In this document: positions 22,530 to 33,080 of the stretch, piece after piece
Position numbering within the stretch: the first letter of the stretch is position 1
How the letters are laid out: every line of letters begins with the position of its first letter
NCBI RefSeq assembly: GCF_001625195.1
Contig: NC_054389.1
Span: 11,156,520 to 11,220,519, forward strand
Reading direction: 5' to 3'
Origin: Drechmeria coniospora
Lineage: Eukaryota; Ascomycota; Sordariomycetes; Hypocreales; Ophiocordycipitaceae
Length of the DNA: 64,000 bases
Notes under the pieces: model-generated
Told to the model about the DNA's origin: nothing
Seen by the model: only the letters and a program-made list of their open reading frames with translations
The model's database searches: none
Program-made: the position numbers and the translations under genes

Positions 22530-22869
22530 GGCGGATATGCCTTTTCAGGCGCAGTGCGAGTGCAAGTATGGAAAAGTAGACAGTCTTCAGGCATGCATCG
22601 ATAGGTAGATCGGTAGGCAGGTATTGGTTGGTACTGTTGGAGGCAAGCTGTCACTGATGATCTTAGAAAGTCGATCGCCGTGGGGGTACCGTAGCTATCG
22701 ATTGCGGGTATATGCCGGAGAAACTATGCCAAAGCCAAGGCCGAGCTAACCTCGCTCGGGGCAACTTACAACCACCCGTCTCGATGCGTATCGTCTCGAT
22801 GCGTATCATCTCCAAAGAGCACGCAGGCAGACAGAGCCCTGGAAAGATCTCAGGAATAAGGCTACAATA
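22530..22869. promoter_or_regulatory. Bidirectional promoter region of PRP18 and SAP18
   Basis: The 340 bp between two divergent start codons must hold both promoters. No TATA box is obvious. A CGTATCGTCTCGATGCGTATC duplication lies near 22786-22808 (GATGCGTATC twice). No gene is seen. Confidence 0.4.
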
Positions 22870-23632
22870 ATGTCTTCCGACGCAGAGTACAGCGACCGCG
22901 AACCCCCCCCGCCGTTTCTCTTGCAACTCTTCTACCGAACGGGGGCCTTCCACCGGTAGCTTTCCACCTCTGTCCGACTGAAACGCATGCGGCGATGTTG
23001 GCTCGTACTTACACAAACCCTGAACCAGGCCCGAAGAGTTCGCATCGCCGTCCCTCCCTCCGCACGTCTCCATCTATACGTGGACCAACTGCACACTCAA
23101 AGAGCTCGCCATGGAGCTCGCCGCAGCGAACCCGTCGGCTCTTCCGTACCCGGCCGTTGGCACGAGGCTGGCCTTCCAGCTTGTCTATCCGGACCTTCGC
23201 GGCGCCCTGCCAAACACACCGGTCCGGTACGCGGTCAAGGACCTGGGTAGCATCATCATCGGCCACGGGGGCCCCGGGGCGGAGACGTCCGAGTTGGGGG
23301 ACACGAGCGCGAGGGATGAAGTCGGGAGGACCTTGGGCGATGCCCGCTTCGTCATCGGCGACTTCGTCTCTTGCGCCGTCCTTCCGCCGCTGTCGGACGG
23401 GTCCGTAGCGCCCGCATCGGGCCTGAGGCGGACCAGCATGAGTACGGGTATCGGCATAGGCATGAGCATGGGAGACGGCCGCGCCCCTCGCAGCTTGCTC
23501 GGCCGTGGCGGCCGTGGTGGCCGAGTCACATGGAGGGAGGCACATGAAGACGCGTTGCTGACGGGGGAGTGGAAACGGGGTGAGACATTGCCCGGCGCGC
23601 CGGCAAAGAGGCCGAGGGGAGGCAGATGGTGA
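22870..23632 (+). CDS. SAP18: SAP18-like histone deacetylase complex / ASAP subunit
   Basis: Two exons, 22870-22955 and 23029-23632 (229 aa). The intron (GT-AG, phase 2) rebuilds FHRPEEF across the junction. The start ATG opens MSSDAEYSDREPPPPFLLQL. The fold is recognised from LFYRTGAFH, VSIYTWTNCTLKEL, the LAAANPSALP insertion typical of fungal members, GTRLAFQLVYPD, YAVKDLGSIIIG and the closing ARFVIGDFVSCAV; this covers the ubiquitin-like SAP18 domain (about residues 14-145). The tail is Gly/Arg-rich (GIGIGMSMG, GRGGRGGR), as in many fungal homologs. Family role: partner of Sin3-Rpd3 co-repressors and of the ASAP/PSAP splicing-linked complex. It converges on the complex I subunit gene, with about 156 bp between stops. 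Confidence 0.9.
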
Positions 23633-23788
23633 TTTGAGATATTCCGACAATGAAAATCGACAGCGACAGCGTTTCAATATATACCCCAAGACCAGGCTTT
23701 TGTGGCGATACGAGGCGTACTGTGCTTTCACGAATTGATCCTATTCGCCGGCTGATATGTACAAAGCTTTCGCCTTCCTGCTCGTCAT

Positions 23789-24181
23789 TCATCGCTCGTA
23801 GATGGTGTCTCCCTTTCGCTTGCCACGCAGATCCCACAACCCCTGAACAACCGTCGTCAGCTCCGAGTCCAATTCCACCACCAAAATACCGTCACTTACG
23901 TCTGTCTTGTACGCGACGTACCCGAAGATTGCCGGGATCACCGCCACGTACAGAATGGAGAGTCTAGCTGTTCGCGGCGTCCATCGGAAGTGGTGATGTC
24001 GGCTCTTGTTCATTGCTGCGTTGAGTTAGATGGCGCGGTCGTCCAAGATTCGGGGACAAAGTGAAGCAAAGCACCCACCCTGGAGCTTGAGGAGAGCCGG
24101 GTCCGGCTTGACGTCTGCCGTGGTATGTCAGCAATTGATCTTGATTCCCCGGATGGAGAGGGTCGTACTGAGGTGCGCCAT
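23789..24181 (-). CDS. Mitochondrial complex I B15/NDUFB4-like subunit
   Basis: Four small exons on the minus strand: 24181-24169 (13 nt), 24114-24079, 24015-23900 and 23842-23789 (72 aa); all are GT-AG and the frame closes. Intron 1 has a TTGCTGAC branch-like site. The protein reads [10 protein letters not shown], then [17 protein letters not shown], one hydrophobic segment ([18 protein letters not shown], about residues 37-54), then [17 protein letters not shown]. This is the pattern of the fungal NADH:ubiquinone oxidoreductase accessory subunit related to NDUFB4/B15. It is predicted to be a single-span inner-membrane protein in the distal membrane arm. The 13-nt first exon is the least certain part and rests on the donor CTCA|GTACGA. 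The gene is divergent from PRP8. Confidence 0.82.
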
Positions 24182-24999
24182 GGTAACGGTGGCAGCTGGC
24201 GGCTGATGTGGTTTGGTGAAGACTCAGTCGTGATGCTGGCAATGAACCTTGGGATCTCCGTCGTGATTATGTAATGGCGGACTTCATGTCTATTGGCCGT
24301 ACAGTACTCCGTAAACCTACCCTGGATTTCTTTCTGATTGACGGTTCCCTTATGACGCGACAAAATTCATATTGATATATTCTACTTTAAAAAAAAATTG
24401 CCTGAATTGGCGTGTAGTTATCTGCCACATTGTGTAATGAAATTGAAGCACTCTTTCATAGGACAGATGAGCCATGCATTTGGCAAACTTCCAAGTACGT
24501 ACGGACCGTGCTCTACAACTCAGTCTTGGCTAGCTATACTTAGGCAGTTGATGTATGAATGAAAGCAAGCTTATCCACTTGGAAAACATGTACATACTGC
24601 ACATAACAGAAAACATGAACTCATACGTACATTCAACAGGAGAAACTTAAAGAGGTAATCCCAATGCATACTTCCATTCTGTTTGATCATTCCTGACAGC
24701 TTCCTTTGGGAGCTGGTGATGATGCTGCTTGTCCGAACTCTCAGGGGAATCACGTGATGCAAAAGTGGATACACGAGGTGCCAACTTAAGCTGATCTTCG
24801 TCCGAACTTCAGAAAATTGTTGCCACCAAGTCACACTTGCTATCGCGTCTCCAACCCGGCTCTGGTCATCGCCGCGCGCTTTTGCGAGGGCGGATATGCT
24901 CTGGGCAAGAAAAATTTACTTCGACGAGGCTTGAATCTTGACTCGCCGGTTGCCTCCCTCGCCTTGGTCGCATCGCGAGATCACGCTTCGTGAGCCATC
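24182..24999. other. Intergenic region upstream of PRP8
   Basis: The interval between divergent start codons is AT-richer than its surroundings around 24360-24840, with a poly-A/T stretch near 24387-24400. One AT-rich minus-strand frame (24571-24834) has no recognisable domain. The last 150 bp are presumably the PRP8 promoter and leader. Confidence 0.4.
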
Positions 25000-27900
25000 A
25001 TGTCGCGTCCACCTCCACCACCTCCCCCGGGCTGGGGCCCTCCTCCTCCGCCGCCTCCTCCATCTTCATCGATACCCCCCCCTCCCTCGATGCCAGCACC
25101 TCTAGCTCCGCCACCGCCTGGCTATCACCCATCCTCCGATCCCCACATCGCAAAGTTTGCCCAGAAGAAGAAAGAATGGCTGCGGGAGCAGCGCAACAGA
25201 TTTGGGGAGAAGCGGAAAGCCGGCTTTGTCCAGACACAGAAGGCTGACATGCCGCCGGAGCATCTTCGCAAGATTGTCAAAGACATCGGCGACGTCTCGC
25301 AGAAGAGGTTCACCAACGACAAACGGAGCTACCTGGGCGCCCTGAAGTTCATGCCGCACGCAGTCTTGAAGCTCCTCGAGAACATGCCGATGCCGTGGGA
25401 GTCGGCCCGCGAGGTCAAGGTGCTCTACCACGTCAACGGCTGCCTGACGCTCGTCAACGAGACTCCTCGAGTCATCGAACCTGTCTTCTTCGCCCAGTGG
25501 GCCATGATGTGGACCTTCATGCGCAAGGAAAAGGCCGACAGACGACTCTTCAAGCGCATGCGATTCCCGCCCTTCGACGACGAAGAACCGCCGCTGTCCT
25601 GGTCCGAAAACATCGAAGATGTCGAGCCCCTCGAGCCCATTCAAATGGAGCTCAACGAGGAAGAAGACGACGCCGTCTACGACTGGTTTTACGACCACCG
25701 CCCTCTGCTCGACACGCCTCATGTGAACGGTCCCAGCTACAAGGCCTGGAATCTCACCCTGCCCCAGATGGCTGCGCTGTTTCGACTCAGCCGACCGCTC
25801 ATCTCCGACGTCGTCGACAAGAACTACTTTCACCTCTTCGACCTCAAGAGTTTCCTGACGGCCAAGGCCCTCAACGTCGCCCTCCCTGGCGGGCCGCGAT
25901 TCGAGCCCCTGTACAAGGACATCAACCCAAATGACGAAGACTTTGGCGAATTCAATGCCATCGATCGCATCATCTTCCGGAATCCTATCCGCACCGAGTT
26001 CCGCGTCGCGTACCCCTTCCTCTACAACTCCTTACCCAGGAGCGTCCACCTCTCATGGCATTCCTCTCCCCAGGTTGTCTTCAACCGGGCCGACGACCCG
26101 GATCTGCCGACCTTCCACTTCGACCGCCGCATCAACCCCATCTCCTCGCGCACAGTGGCCCCGAAAAACGTTGAAATATCCCACGAAGACGAGTTGTTTG
26201 GACCCGGCAACAATGAAGAGCCCGAGGACGAATTGTTCGAGCTGCCGGCTGATGTCGAGCCCTTCTTCGAAGAGGAAGATCTTGAAAACTCGGACACATC
26301 ATCCGCCATTGAGCTCTGGTGGGCGCCCTTCCCCTTCGACCGACGCTCCGGCAGGATGGTCCGAGCTCAGGATGTCGCCCTCGTGAAGCAGTGGTATCTA
26401 GAACACCCCCCTTCCGATCGGCCGCCCGTCAAGGTCAGAGTTTCGTACCAGAAGCTGCTCAAAAACTACGTGCTCAATGAGCTGCACAAAAAGACGCCCA
26501 AGGCGCATAACAAGCAGAACCTTCTCAAGTCTTTGAAGCAGACAAAGTTCTTCCAGCAGACCACCATTGATTGGGTCGAGGCCGGGCTCCAGGTGTGCCG
26601 TCAAGGTTTCAATATGTTGAACCTCTTGATCCACCGCAAAAACTTGACCTACCTCCACCTTGACTACAACTTCAACCTGAAGCCAGTCAAGACCCTCACC
26701 ACCAAAGAGCGAAAGAAATCTCGATTCGGCAACGCCTTTCACCTGATGCGAGAGATCCTGAGGCTGACAAAGTTGATTGTCGATGCCCAAGTCCAGTACC
26801 GCCTCGGCAACATTGACGCCTTCCAGCTGGCAGACGGCATTCTCTACGCCTTCAACCACGTCGGACAGCTCACCGGCATGTATCGATACAAGTACAAGCT
26901 GATGCATCAGATTCGGACGTGCAAGGACCTGAAGCATCTCATCTACTACCGCTTCAACTCCGGCCCTGTCGGCAAAGGACCCGGCTGCGGCTTCTGGGCA
27001 CCTGCCTGGAGAGTCTGGCTCTTTTTCCTGCGAGGCATCATCCCCCTTCTCGAGCGTTGGCTCGGCAACCTGCTCTCGCGACAGTTCGAGGGCCGACACA
27101 GCAAGGGCGTCGCAAAGACGGTGACCAAGCAGCGCGTCGAGTCGCACTTTGACCTCGAGCTGCGTGCCTCCGTCATGGCTGATCTGATGGACATGATGCC
27201 CGAGGGAATCAAGCAGAACAAGGTCAATACCGTCCTGCAACACTTGTCGGAGGCTTGGCGATGCTGGAAGAGCAACATTCCTTGGAAAGTTCCCGGCTTG
27301 CCCGCCCCCATCGAGAACATCATCCTGCGATACGTAAAGTCCAAGGCAGATTGGTGGATCTCCGTTGCCCACTACAACCGCGAGCGGATTCGACGCGGAG
27401 CCACCGTCGACAAGACGGTGGCCAAGAAGAATGTCGGTCGACTGACGCGGCTGTGGCTCAAAGCCGAGCAGGAGCGCCAGCACAACCACATGAAGGACGG
27501 TCCATACGTCTCTTCCGAGGAGGCCGTCGCCATATACACCACCACAGTCCACTGGCTTGAGTCGCGCAAGTTCTCGCCCATTCCGTTCCCCAGCGTCTCG
27601 TACAAGCATGACACCAAGATCCTCATCCTCGCCCTCGAGCGTTTGCGTGATGCGTATTCCGTCAAGGGCCGTCTCAACCAGAGCCAGCGTGAAGAGCTTG
27701 CACTGATCGAGCAGGCCTACGACAGCCCGGGCACGACGCTGGAGAGGATAAAGAGGTTTCTGCTCACGCAGCGGGCGTTCAAGGAAGTCAGCATCGACAT
27801 GAATGACAACTACAACACCATAAACCCCGTTTATGACATTGAACCCATCGAGAAGATCAGCGACGCCTACTTGGACCAGTACCTCTGGTACCAAGCTGAT

Positions 27901-30900
27901 CAGCGACACTTGTTCCCCGCCTGGATCAAGCCGTCCGACTCCGAGGTGCCACCCCTGCTGACCTACAAGTGGGCGCAAGGCATCAACAATCTAAGCCAGG
28001 TGTGGGAGACGGCGAATGGCGAGTGCAACGTCATGGTTGAGACGGAGCTGTCCAAGGTCTACGAGAAGATGGAGCTGACGCTGCTCAACTCCCTCCTGAG
28101 ATTGATCATGGATCATAACTTGGCCGATTACATCACAGCCAAAAACAACGTACAGCTGACGTACAAGGACATGAACCACGTCAACAGCTACGGCATGATC
28201 CGTGGCCTTCAGTTCTCCGCATTTGTGTTCCAGTACTACGGCCTGGTCCTGGATCTGCTTCTCCTCGGCCCTCAGCGGGCGAGTGAGATTGCTGGCCCGC
28301 CCCAGAGCCCGAACGATTTCTTGCAGTTCCGAGACCAGGAAACGGAGACGAGACACCCGATCCGTCTCTACAGCCGTTACATCGACAAGATCTGGGTCTT
28401 CTTGCGCTTCTCTGCCGAAGAGTCCAGAGATCTCATTCAGCGGTTCCTCACGGAGCAGCCGGACCCTAACTTTGAGAACGTCATCGGCTACAAGAGCAAG
28501 AAGTGCTGGCCGAGAGACTCTCGCATGCGCCTCATGCGACACGACGTGAATCTGGGACGAGCCGTCTTCTGGGACCTGAAGAACCGACTTCCGCGATCCG
28601 TCACGACGATTGACTGGGATGACAGCTTCGTCAGCGTGTATAGTCGAGACAACCCGAACCTGCTCTTCTCAATGTGTGGCTTCGAAGTTCGCATCCTGCC
28701 CAAGATACGGAACAAGAACGAAGAGTTCCCGGTCAAGGACAGCGTCTGGTCCCTTGTGGACAATACGACCAAGGAGCGGACGGCTTACGCGTTCCTGCAA
28801 GTCACGCAGGAGGACATTCAAAAGTTCAACAACCGCATCCGCCAGATTCTCATGTCGTCTGGCTCGACCACCTTCACCAAGATTGCCAACAAGTGGAACA
28901 CCGCGCTCATCGCGTTGTTCACCTACTACCGCGAGGCGGCCGTATCCACGGTCGACCTGCTGGACACGATCGTCAAGTGTGAGACCAAGATCCAGACCCG
29001 CGTCAAGATCGGACTGAACTCCAAGATGCCGTCGCGTTTCCCCCCTGCCGTCTTCTACACGCCCAAGGAGCTGGGTGGACTGGGCATGATTTCGGGCTCC
29101 CACATTCTGATTCCCGCCAGTGACAAGCGCTGGTCCAAGCAAACCGACACCGGCGTCACGCACTACCGTGCCGGCATGACTCACGATGAGGAGACTCTTA
29201 TTCCCAACATCTTCCGCTACATTATTCCTTGGGAGGCCGAGTTCATCGACTCGCAACGCGTCTGGACCGAATATTCGCAGAAGCGCCAGGAGGCGAACCA
29301 GCAGAACCGTCGACTCACCCTGGAAGATCTCGAGGATAGCTGGGACCGTGGCCTTCCGAGAATCAACACGCTGTTCCAGAAGGATCGAAGCACGCTGAGC
29401 TTTGACAAGGGCTTTCGTGCGCGTTCGGAATTCAAGCTGTATCAGCTCATGAAGAGCAATCCTTTCTGGTGGACGAGCCAGAGGCACGATGGCAAGCTGT
29501 GGAACCTGAACGCCTACCGAACCGACGTCATCCAGGCCCTGGGTGGTGTCGAGACGATTCTTGAGCACACGCTCTTCAAGGCCACCGGCTTTCCGTCTTG
29601 GGAGGGTCTCTTTTGGGAAAAGGCCTGTCTTGCCAACGGCACGATGCTCCTTCGATACGACAAGACGCAGGTCGCAGTCGAGGATGTCAAGGAGGGCGAT
29701 CTGCTTCTGGGCCCTGACGGAGGACCCCGACGAGCTTTCAACGTTGTCTCAGGAACCGACCGCCTCTATCGCATCGCCATCGGAGGTGGCAAGGAAGACC
29801 TCGTGGTTACGTCGAACCATATCCTCGTCCTGCACAAAGAATCTGCCTCGGCCGCTGACCTCTACGAAACGGTCGAAATGACGGCTGCAGAGTTTGCGAG
29901 CCTTGATCCGAAGGCGAGGAGCCAGCATAAATTGTTCACCTCGCCCAGCTTTGATCTTCTTGAAGAGTCGAGAATTGCCCAGACGCAGCGCTTCGCCGTG
30001 GCGGACATCGTCCAAGAATCAGAGCCGACGCCGTGGGCAGGTTTCCGCGTGGACAAGGACCAGCTGTACCTACGACATGACTGCCTCGTGCTCCACAACA
30101 GTGGTTTCGAGGAGAGCATGAAGTTTAAGAAGTTGACCAACGCGCAGAGGTCTGGTCTGAACCAGATCCCCAACCGTCGATTTACGCTTTGGTGGTCGCC
30201 AACCATCAACCGAGCCAACGTGTACGTTGGTTTCCAGGTGCAACTGGACCTGACCGGAATCTTCTTGCACGGAAAGATCCCCACGTTGAAGATTTCGCTC
30301 ATCCAGATCTTCCGAGCCCATTTGTGGCAGAAGATTCATGAGTCCGTCGTCATGGACCTGTGCCAGGTGTTTGACCAGGAGCTGGAGGCGCTCGGCATCG
30401 AGACTGTGCAGAAGGAGACGATTCACCCGCGAAAATCGTACAAGATGAACAGCTCTTGTGCCGACATTCTTCTGTTCGCCAGCCACAAGTGGAACGTCAC
30501 CCGGCCGTCGCAGCTGCACGACACCAAGGACGTCATCGAGCCGACGACGACCAACAAGTTCTGGATCGACGTTCAGCTGCGCTACGGCGACTACGACTCA
30601 CACGACATCGAGCGCTACACGCGGGCCAAATACCTCGACTACACGACCGACAGCGCCAGCATCTACCCGTCGGCCACCGGCTTGATGATCGGCATCGACC
30701 TTGCGTACAATCTCTACGCGGCCTTTGGCATGTACTTCCCGGGTCTGAAGCTCCTGATCCAGCAGGCCATGGCCAAGATCATGAAGGCCAACCCTGCGCT
30801 GTACGTCTTGCGCGAGCGAATCCGCAAGGGTCTGCAGCTGTACGCGTCGGAAAGCAACCAGGAGTTCCTGAACTCGCAGAACTACTCGGAGCTCTTCAGC

Positions 30901-32595
30901 AACCAGACGCAGCTCTTCATCGACGACACCAACGTGTACCGTGTCACGATCCACAAGACGTTCGAAGGCAACTTGACGACGAAGCCGATCAACGGCGCCA
31001 TCTTCATCTTCAACCCCCGGACGGGACAGCTGTTCTTGAAGATCATCCACACGAGCGTCTGGGCCGGGCAGAAGCGTCTCGGGCAGCTTGCCAAGTGGAA
31101 GACGGCCGAGGAAGTGGCGGCGCTGATCCGGTCGCTGCCGGTCGAGGAGCAGCCGAAGCAGCTGATCGTGACGCGCAAGGGCCTGCTGGACCCGCTCGAG
31201 GTGCAGCTCGTCGACTTCCCGAACATCTCGATCCGAGCGTCGGAGCTGCAGCTGCCGTTCCAGGCGGCGATGAAGGTGGAAAAGCTGGGCGACATGATCC
31301 TGCGGGCGACGGAGCCGCAGATGGTGCTGTTCAACCTGTACGACGAGTGGCTCAAGTCGATCTCGTCCTACACGGCCTTTTCCCGTCTCATCTTGATCCT
31401 GCGAGCGTTGCACGTCAACCCCGACAAGTCGAAGCTGATACTGCGACCGGACAGGACCATCGTCACGCTCGACCATCACATCTGGCCGTCGATGTCGGAC
31501 GAGGACTGGATCAAGGTGGAGACGCAGCTGCGGGACCTCATTCTCAACGACTACGGAAAGAAGAACAGCGTCAACGTGTCGAGCCTGACGAGCAGCGAAG
31601 TGCGCGACATCATCCTGGGCATGGAGATTTCGGCGCCGTCGATGCAGAGGCAGCAGGCGGCCGAGATCGAGAAGCAGCAGCAGGAGCAGCAGCAGCAGCT
31701 GACGGCGGTGACGACCAAGACGCAGAACGTGCACGGCGAAGACATCATCGTGACGACGACGTCGCAGTTTGAGCAGCAGACGTTTGCGTCCAAGACGGAG
31801 TGGCGGACGCGAGCGCTCGCGACGTCGAACCTGCACAAGAGGACCAAGAACATCTACATCTCGTCGGTCGACACGGACACGGACGAGATGACGTACGTGA
31901 TGCCGAACAACATCATCAAGAGGTTCATCACCATCGCGGACCTGAGGGTGCAGGTGGCCGGCTATCTGTACGGGGCGTCGCCGCCGGACAACGACCTGGT
32001 CAAGGAGATCCGGTGCATCGTGATGATGCCGCAGATCGGCGGGCTGCGCAACGTGCAGCTGCCGCAGCAGCTGCCGAGGTGCGAGTTCCTCGAGGACCTC
32101 GAGCCGCTGGGAATCATCCACACGGTGTCGGGCACGGAGCTGCCGTACATGTCTCCGTCGGACGTGACGGAGCACGCGCGGCTGCTCGACGCGCACGAGG
32201 CGTGGGACAAGACCAACACGGTGACGGTGTCGGTGTCCTTCATGCCCGGCAGCGTCTCCATGGCCGCATGGGGGCTCACGCCGCAGGGGTACAGATGGGG
32301 GGCGGAGAACAAGGACACGCAGAGCAACGAGCCGCAAGGGTTTGCGCATACGATGGGGGAGAAGCGGAAGATGCTGCTGAGCCCGAGGTTCCGAGGCTTC
32401 TTCCTCGTGCCCGACGACGGGCGGTGGAACTACAGCTTCCTCGGCAGCACGTTTGCGGGCATGGAGAAGAAGGCGGTGCACGTCAAGCTCGACACGCCGC
32501 TGCCGTTCTACAACGACCACCACCGGCCGGTGCACTTCCAGAGCTTCGCGGAGCTCGAAGACATTTGGGTCGACAGGGCGGACAACTTTGAGTAG
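25000..32595 (+). CDS. PRP8: Spliceosome core protein Prp8, containing a mini-intein
   Basis: A single uninterrupted frame of 2531 codons; removing the 158-residue intein leaves 2373 aa, the usual Prp8 length. It begins with a Pro-rich N-terminus ([15 protein letters not shown]), then PRO8NT (from about residue 50, [18 protein letters not shown]), the PROCN region (about 435-830), the RRM-like, U5- and U6-snRNA-binding and RT-like regions (about 1000-1720, holding the intein at 1543-1700), an RNase H-like domain IV (about 1920-2160) and a C-terminal JAB1/MPN domain (about 2270-2500). Family role: U5 snRNP scaffold that cradles the catalytic RNA core and regulates Brr2. The start is the first ATG and opens the conserved Pro-rich tail. 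Absence of introns over 7.6 kb is notable beside its intron-bearing neighbours. Confidence 0.98.
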   Translation: MSRPPPPPPPGWGPPPPPPPPSSSIPPPPSMPAPLAPPPPGYHPSSDPHIAKFAQKKKEWLREQRNRFGEKRKAGFVQTQKADMPPEHLRKIVKDIGDVSQKRFTNDKRSYLGALKFMPHAVLKLLENMPMPWESAREVKVLYHVNGCLTLVNETPRVIEPVFFAQWAMMWTFMRKEKADRRLFKRMRFPPFDDEEPPLSWSENIEDVEPLEPIQMELNEEEDDAVYDWFYDHRPLLDTPHVNGPSYKAWNLTLPQMAALFRLSRPLISDVVDKNYFHLFDLKSFLTAKALNVALPGGPRFEPLYKDINPNDEDFGEFNAIDRIIFRNPIRTEFRVAYPFLYNSLPRSVHLSWHSSPQVVFNRADDPDLPTFHFDRRINPISSRTVAPKNVEISHEDELFGPGNNEEPEDELFELPADVEPFFEEEDLENSDTSSAIELWWAPFPFDRRSGRMVRAQDVALVKQWYLEHPPSDRPPVKVRVSYQKLLKNYVLNELHKKTPKAHNKQNLLKSLKQTKFFQQTTIDWVEAGLQVCRQGFNMLNLLIHRKNLTYLHLDYNFNLKPVKTLTTKERKKSRFGNAFHLMREILRLTKLIVDAQVQYRLGNIDAFQLADGILYAFNHVGQLTGMYRYKYKLMHQIRTCKDLKHLIYYRFNSGPVGKGPGCGFWAPAWRVWLFFLRGIIPLLERWLGNLLSRQFEGRHSKGVAKTVTKQRVESHFDLELRASVMADLMDMMPEGIKQNKVNTVLQHLSEAWRCWKSNIPWKVPGLPAPIENIILRYVKSKADWWISVAHYNRERIRRGATVDKTVAKKNVGRLTRLWLKAEQERQHNHMKDGPYVSSEEAVAIYTTTVHWLESRKFSPIPFPSVSYKHDTKILILALERLRDAYSVKGRLNQSQREELALIEQAYDSPGTTLERIKRFLLTQRAFKEVSIDMNDNYNTINPVYDIEPIEKISDAYLDQYLWYQADQRHLFPAWIKPSDSEVPPLLTYKWAQGINNLSQVWETANGECNVMVETELSKVYEKMELTLLNSLLRLIMDHNLADYITAKNNVQLTYKDMNHVNSYGMIRGLQFSAFVFQYYGLVLDLLLLGPQRASEIAGPPQSPNDFLQFRDQETETRHPIRLYSRYIDKIWVFLRFSAEESRDLIQRFLTEQPDPNFENVIGYKSKKCWPRDSRMRLMRHDVNLGRAVFWDLKNRLPRSVTTIDWDDSFVSVYSRDNPNLLFSMCGFEVRILPKIRNKNEEFPVKDSVWSLVDNTTKERTAYAFLQVTQEDIQKFNNRIRQILMSSGSTTFTKIANKWNTALIALFTYYREAAVSTVDLLDTIVKCETKIQTRVKIGLNSKMPSRFPPAVFYTPKELGGLGMISGSHILIPASDKRWSKQTDTGVTHYRAGMTHDEETLIPNIFRYIIPWEAEFIDSQRVWTEYSQKRQEANQQNRRLTLEDLEDSWDRGLPRINTLFQKDRSTLSFDKGFRARSEFKLYQLMKSNPFWWTSQRHDGKLWNLNAYRTDVIQALGGVETILEHTLFKATGFPSWEGLFWEKACLANGTMLLRYDKTQVAVEDVKEGDLLLGPDGGPRRAFNVVSGTDRLYRIAIGGGKEDLVVTSNHILVLHKESASAADLYETVEMTAAEFASLDPKARSQHKLFTSPSFDLLEESRIAQTQRFAVADIVQESEPTPWAGFRVDKDQLYLRHDCLVLHNSGFEESMKFKKLTNAQRSGLNQIPNRRFTLWWSPTINRANVYVGFQVQLDLTGIFLHGKIPTLKISLIQIFRAHLWQKIHESVVMDLCQVFDQELEALGIETVQKETIHPRKSYKMNSSCADILLFASHKWNVTRPSQLHDTKDVIEPTTTNKFWIDVQLRYGDYDSHDIERYTRAKYLDYTTDSASIYPSATGLMIGIDLAYNLYAAFGMYFPGLKLLIQQAMAKIMKANPALYVLRERIRKGLQLYASESNQEFLNSQNYSELFSNQTQLFIDDTNVYRVTIHKTFEGNLTTKPINGAIFIFNPRTGQLFLKIIHTSVWAGQKRLGQLAKWKTAEEVAALIRSLPVEEQPKQLIVTRKGLLDPLEVQLVDFPNISIRASELQLPFQAAMKVEKLGDMILRATEPQMVLFNLYDEWLKSISSYTAFSRLILILRALHVNPDKSKLILRPDRTIVTLDHHIWPSMSDEDWIKVETQLRDLILNDYGKKNSVNVSSLTSSEVRDIILGMEISAPSMQRQQAAEIEKQQQEQQQQLTAVTTKTQNVHGEDIIVTTTSQFEQQTFASKTEWRTRALATSNLHKRTKNIYISSVDTDTDEMTYVMPNNIIKRFITIADLRVQVAGYLYGASPPDNDLVKEIRCIVMMPQIGGLRNVQLPQQLPRCEFLEDLEPLGIIHTVSGTELPYMSPSDVTEHARLLDAHEAWDKTNTVTVSVSFMPGSVSMAAWGLTPQGYRWGAENKDTQSNEPQGFAHTMGEKRKMLLSPRFRGFFLVPDDGRWNYSFLGSTFAGMEKKAVHVKLDTPLPFYNDHHRPVHFQSFAELEDIWVDRADNFE
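29626..30099 (+). mobile_element. Prp8 mini-intein (158 aa, no homing endonuclease)
   Basis: An in-frame insertion splits the near-invariant Prp8 string [18 protein letters not shown]. It starts with Cys1 (CLANGTMLL, block A) and contains block B with the splicing Thr and His ([10 protein letters not shown]). It ends with block F/G ([14 protein letters not shown] followed by Ser+1), so the penultimate His, terminal Asn and +1 Ser nucleophile are all present. There are no LAGLIDADG blocks; at 158 residues this is a splicing-only element. The site matches the Prp8 position known from Cryptococcus, Aspergillus and other fungi. All catalytic residues appear intact, so autocatalytic splicing is expected. 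Boundaries are set by the flanking conserved Prp8 sequence and are firm. Confidence 0.96.
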
Positions 32596-33080
32596 GTCGG
32601 GTCCGACGACGCGGGCGGCAGGTAGCGGCGGGGCGAGGTGAGGTTCGCGACGATGAGACGGGCCCGCGCGTGCATGCCGGTGTGTTTTGGTTGGTATTCT
32701 TTCCGGCGTTGGGATCAATGGGGTCATGATGAGCATGCATATGCTTGGGCGGACATGTAGGGTAGATGATGGAAAGCCAGAAGACGCGTGCTGGGTTTCG
32801 TTGCGTCTCGTCATGCTCGTGCAGGCGTGCGCGTGTGCGTGCGCGTGCGTCGCGTGACGGCATTTGGGCGTTGTGTTTGCGGCGAGACGATGGAGCATGA
32901 GACAGTGGGTGAGAGACGCGGATCAGAACGGACTACAGGCACGCTACTCCTAGTCATGATGTTGATCCGGCCCTTTGAACAGGGAGAAGTAGACGAGGTG
33001 GTGAAAGCAGCGATGGATGAAAGCGGCATATGCGATGTTTTGGTACTAATTACCGACTCGTCTGGCTAGCAAGGTAATAA
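32596..33080. other. 3' flank of PRP8, no gene seen
   Basis: This interval is GT/GC-rich, including a GTGCGTGCG run near 32826-32850. No coding region is supported; it probably includes the PRP8 3' untranslated region. Confidence 0.4.

Noticed and set aside
30598..32898. 766-residue antisense frame over the 3' part of PRP8
   Set aside because: It lies wholly opposite a conserved domain-bearing gene, has Arg/His/Leu/Val-rich shadow composition and no domain; it is a product of high GC at third positions.
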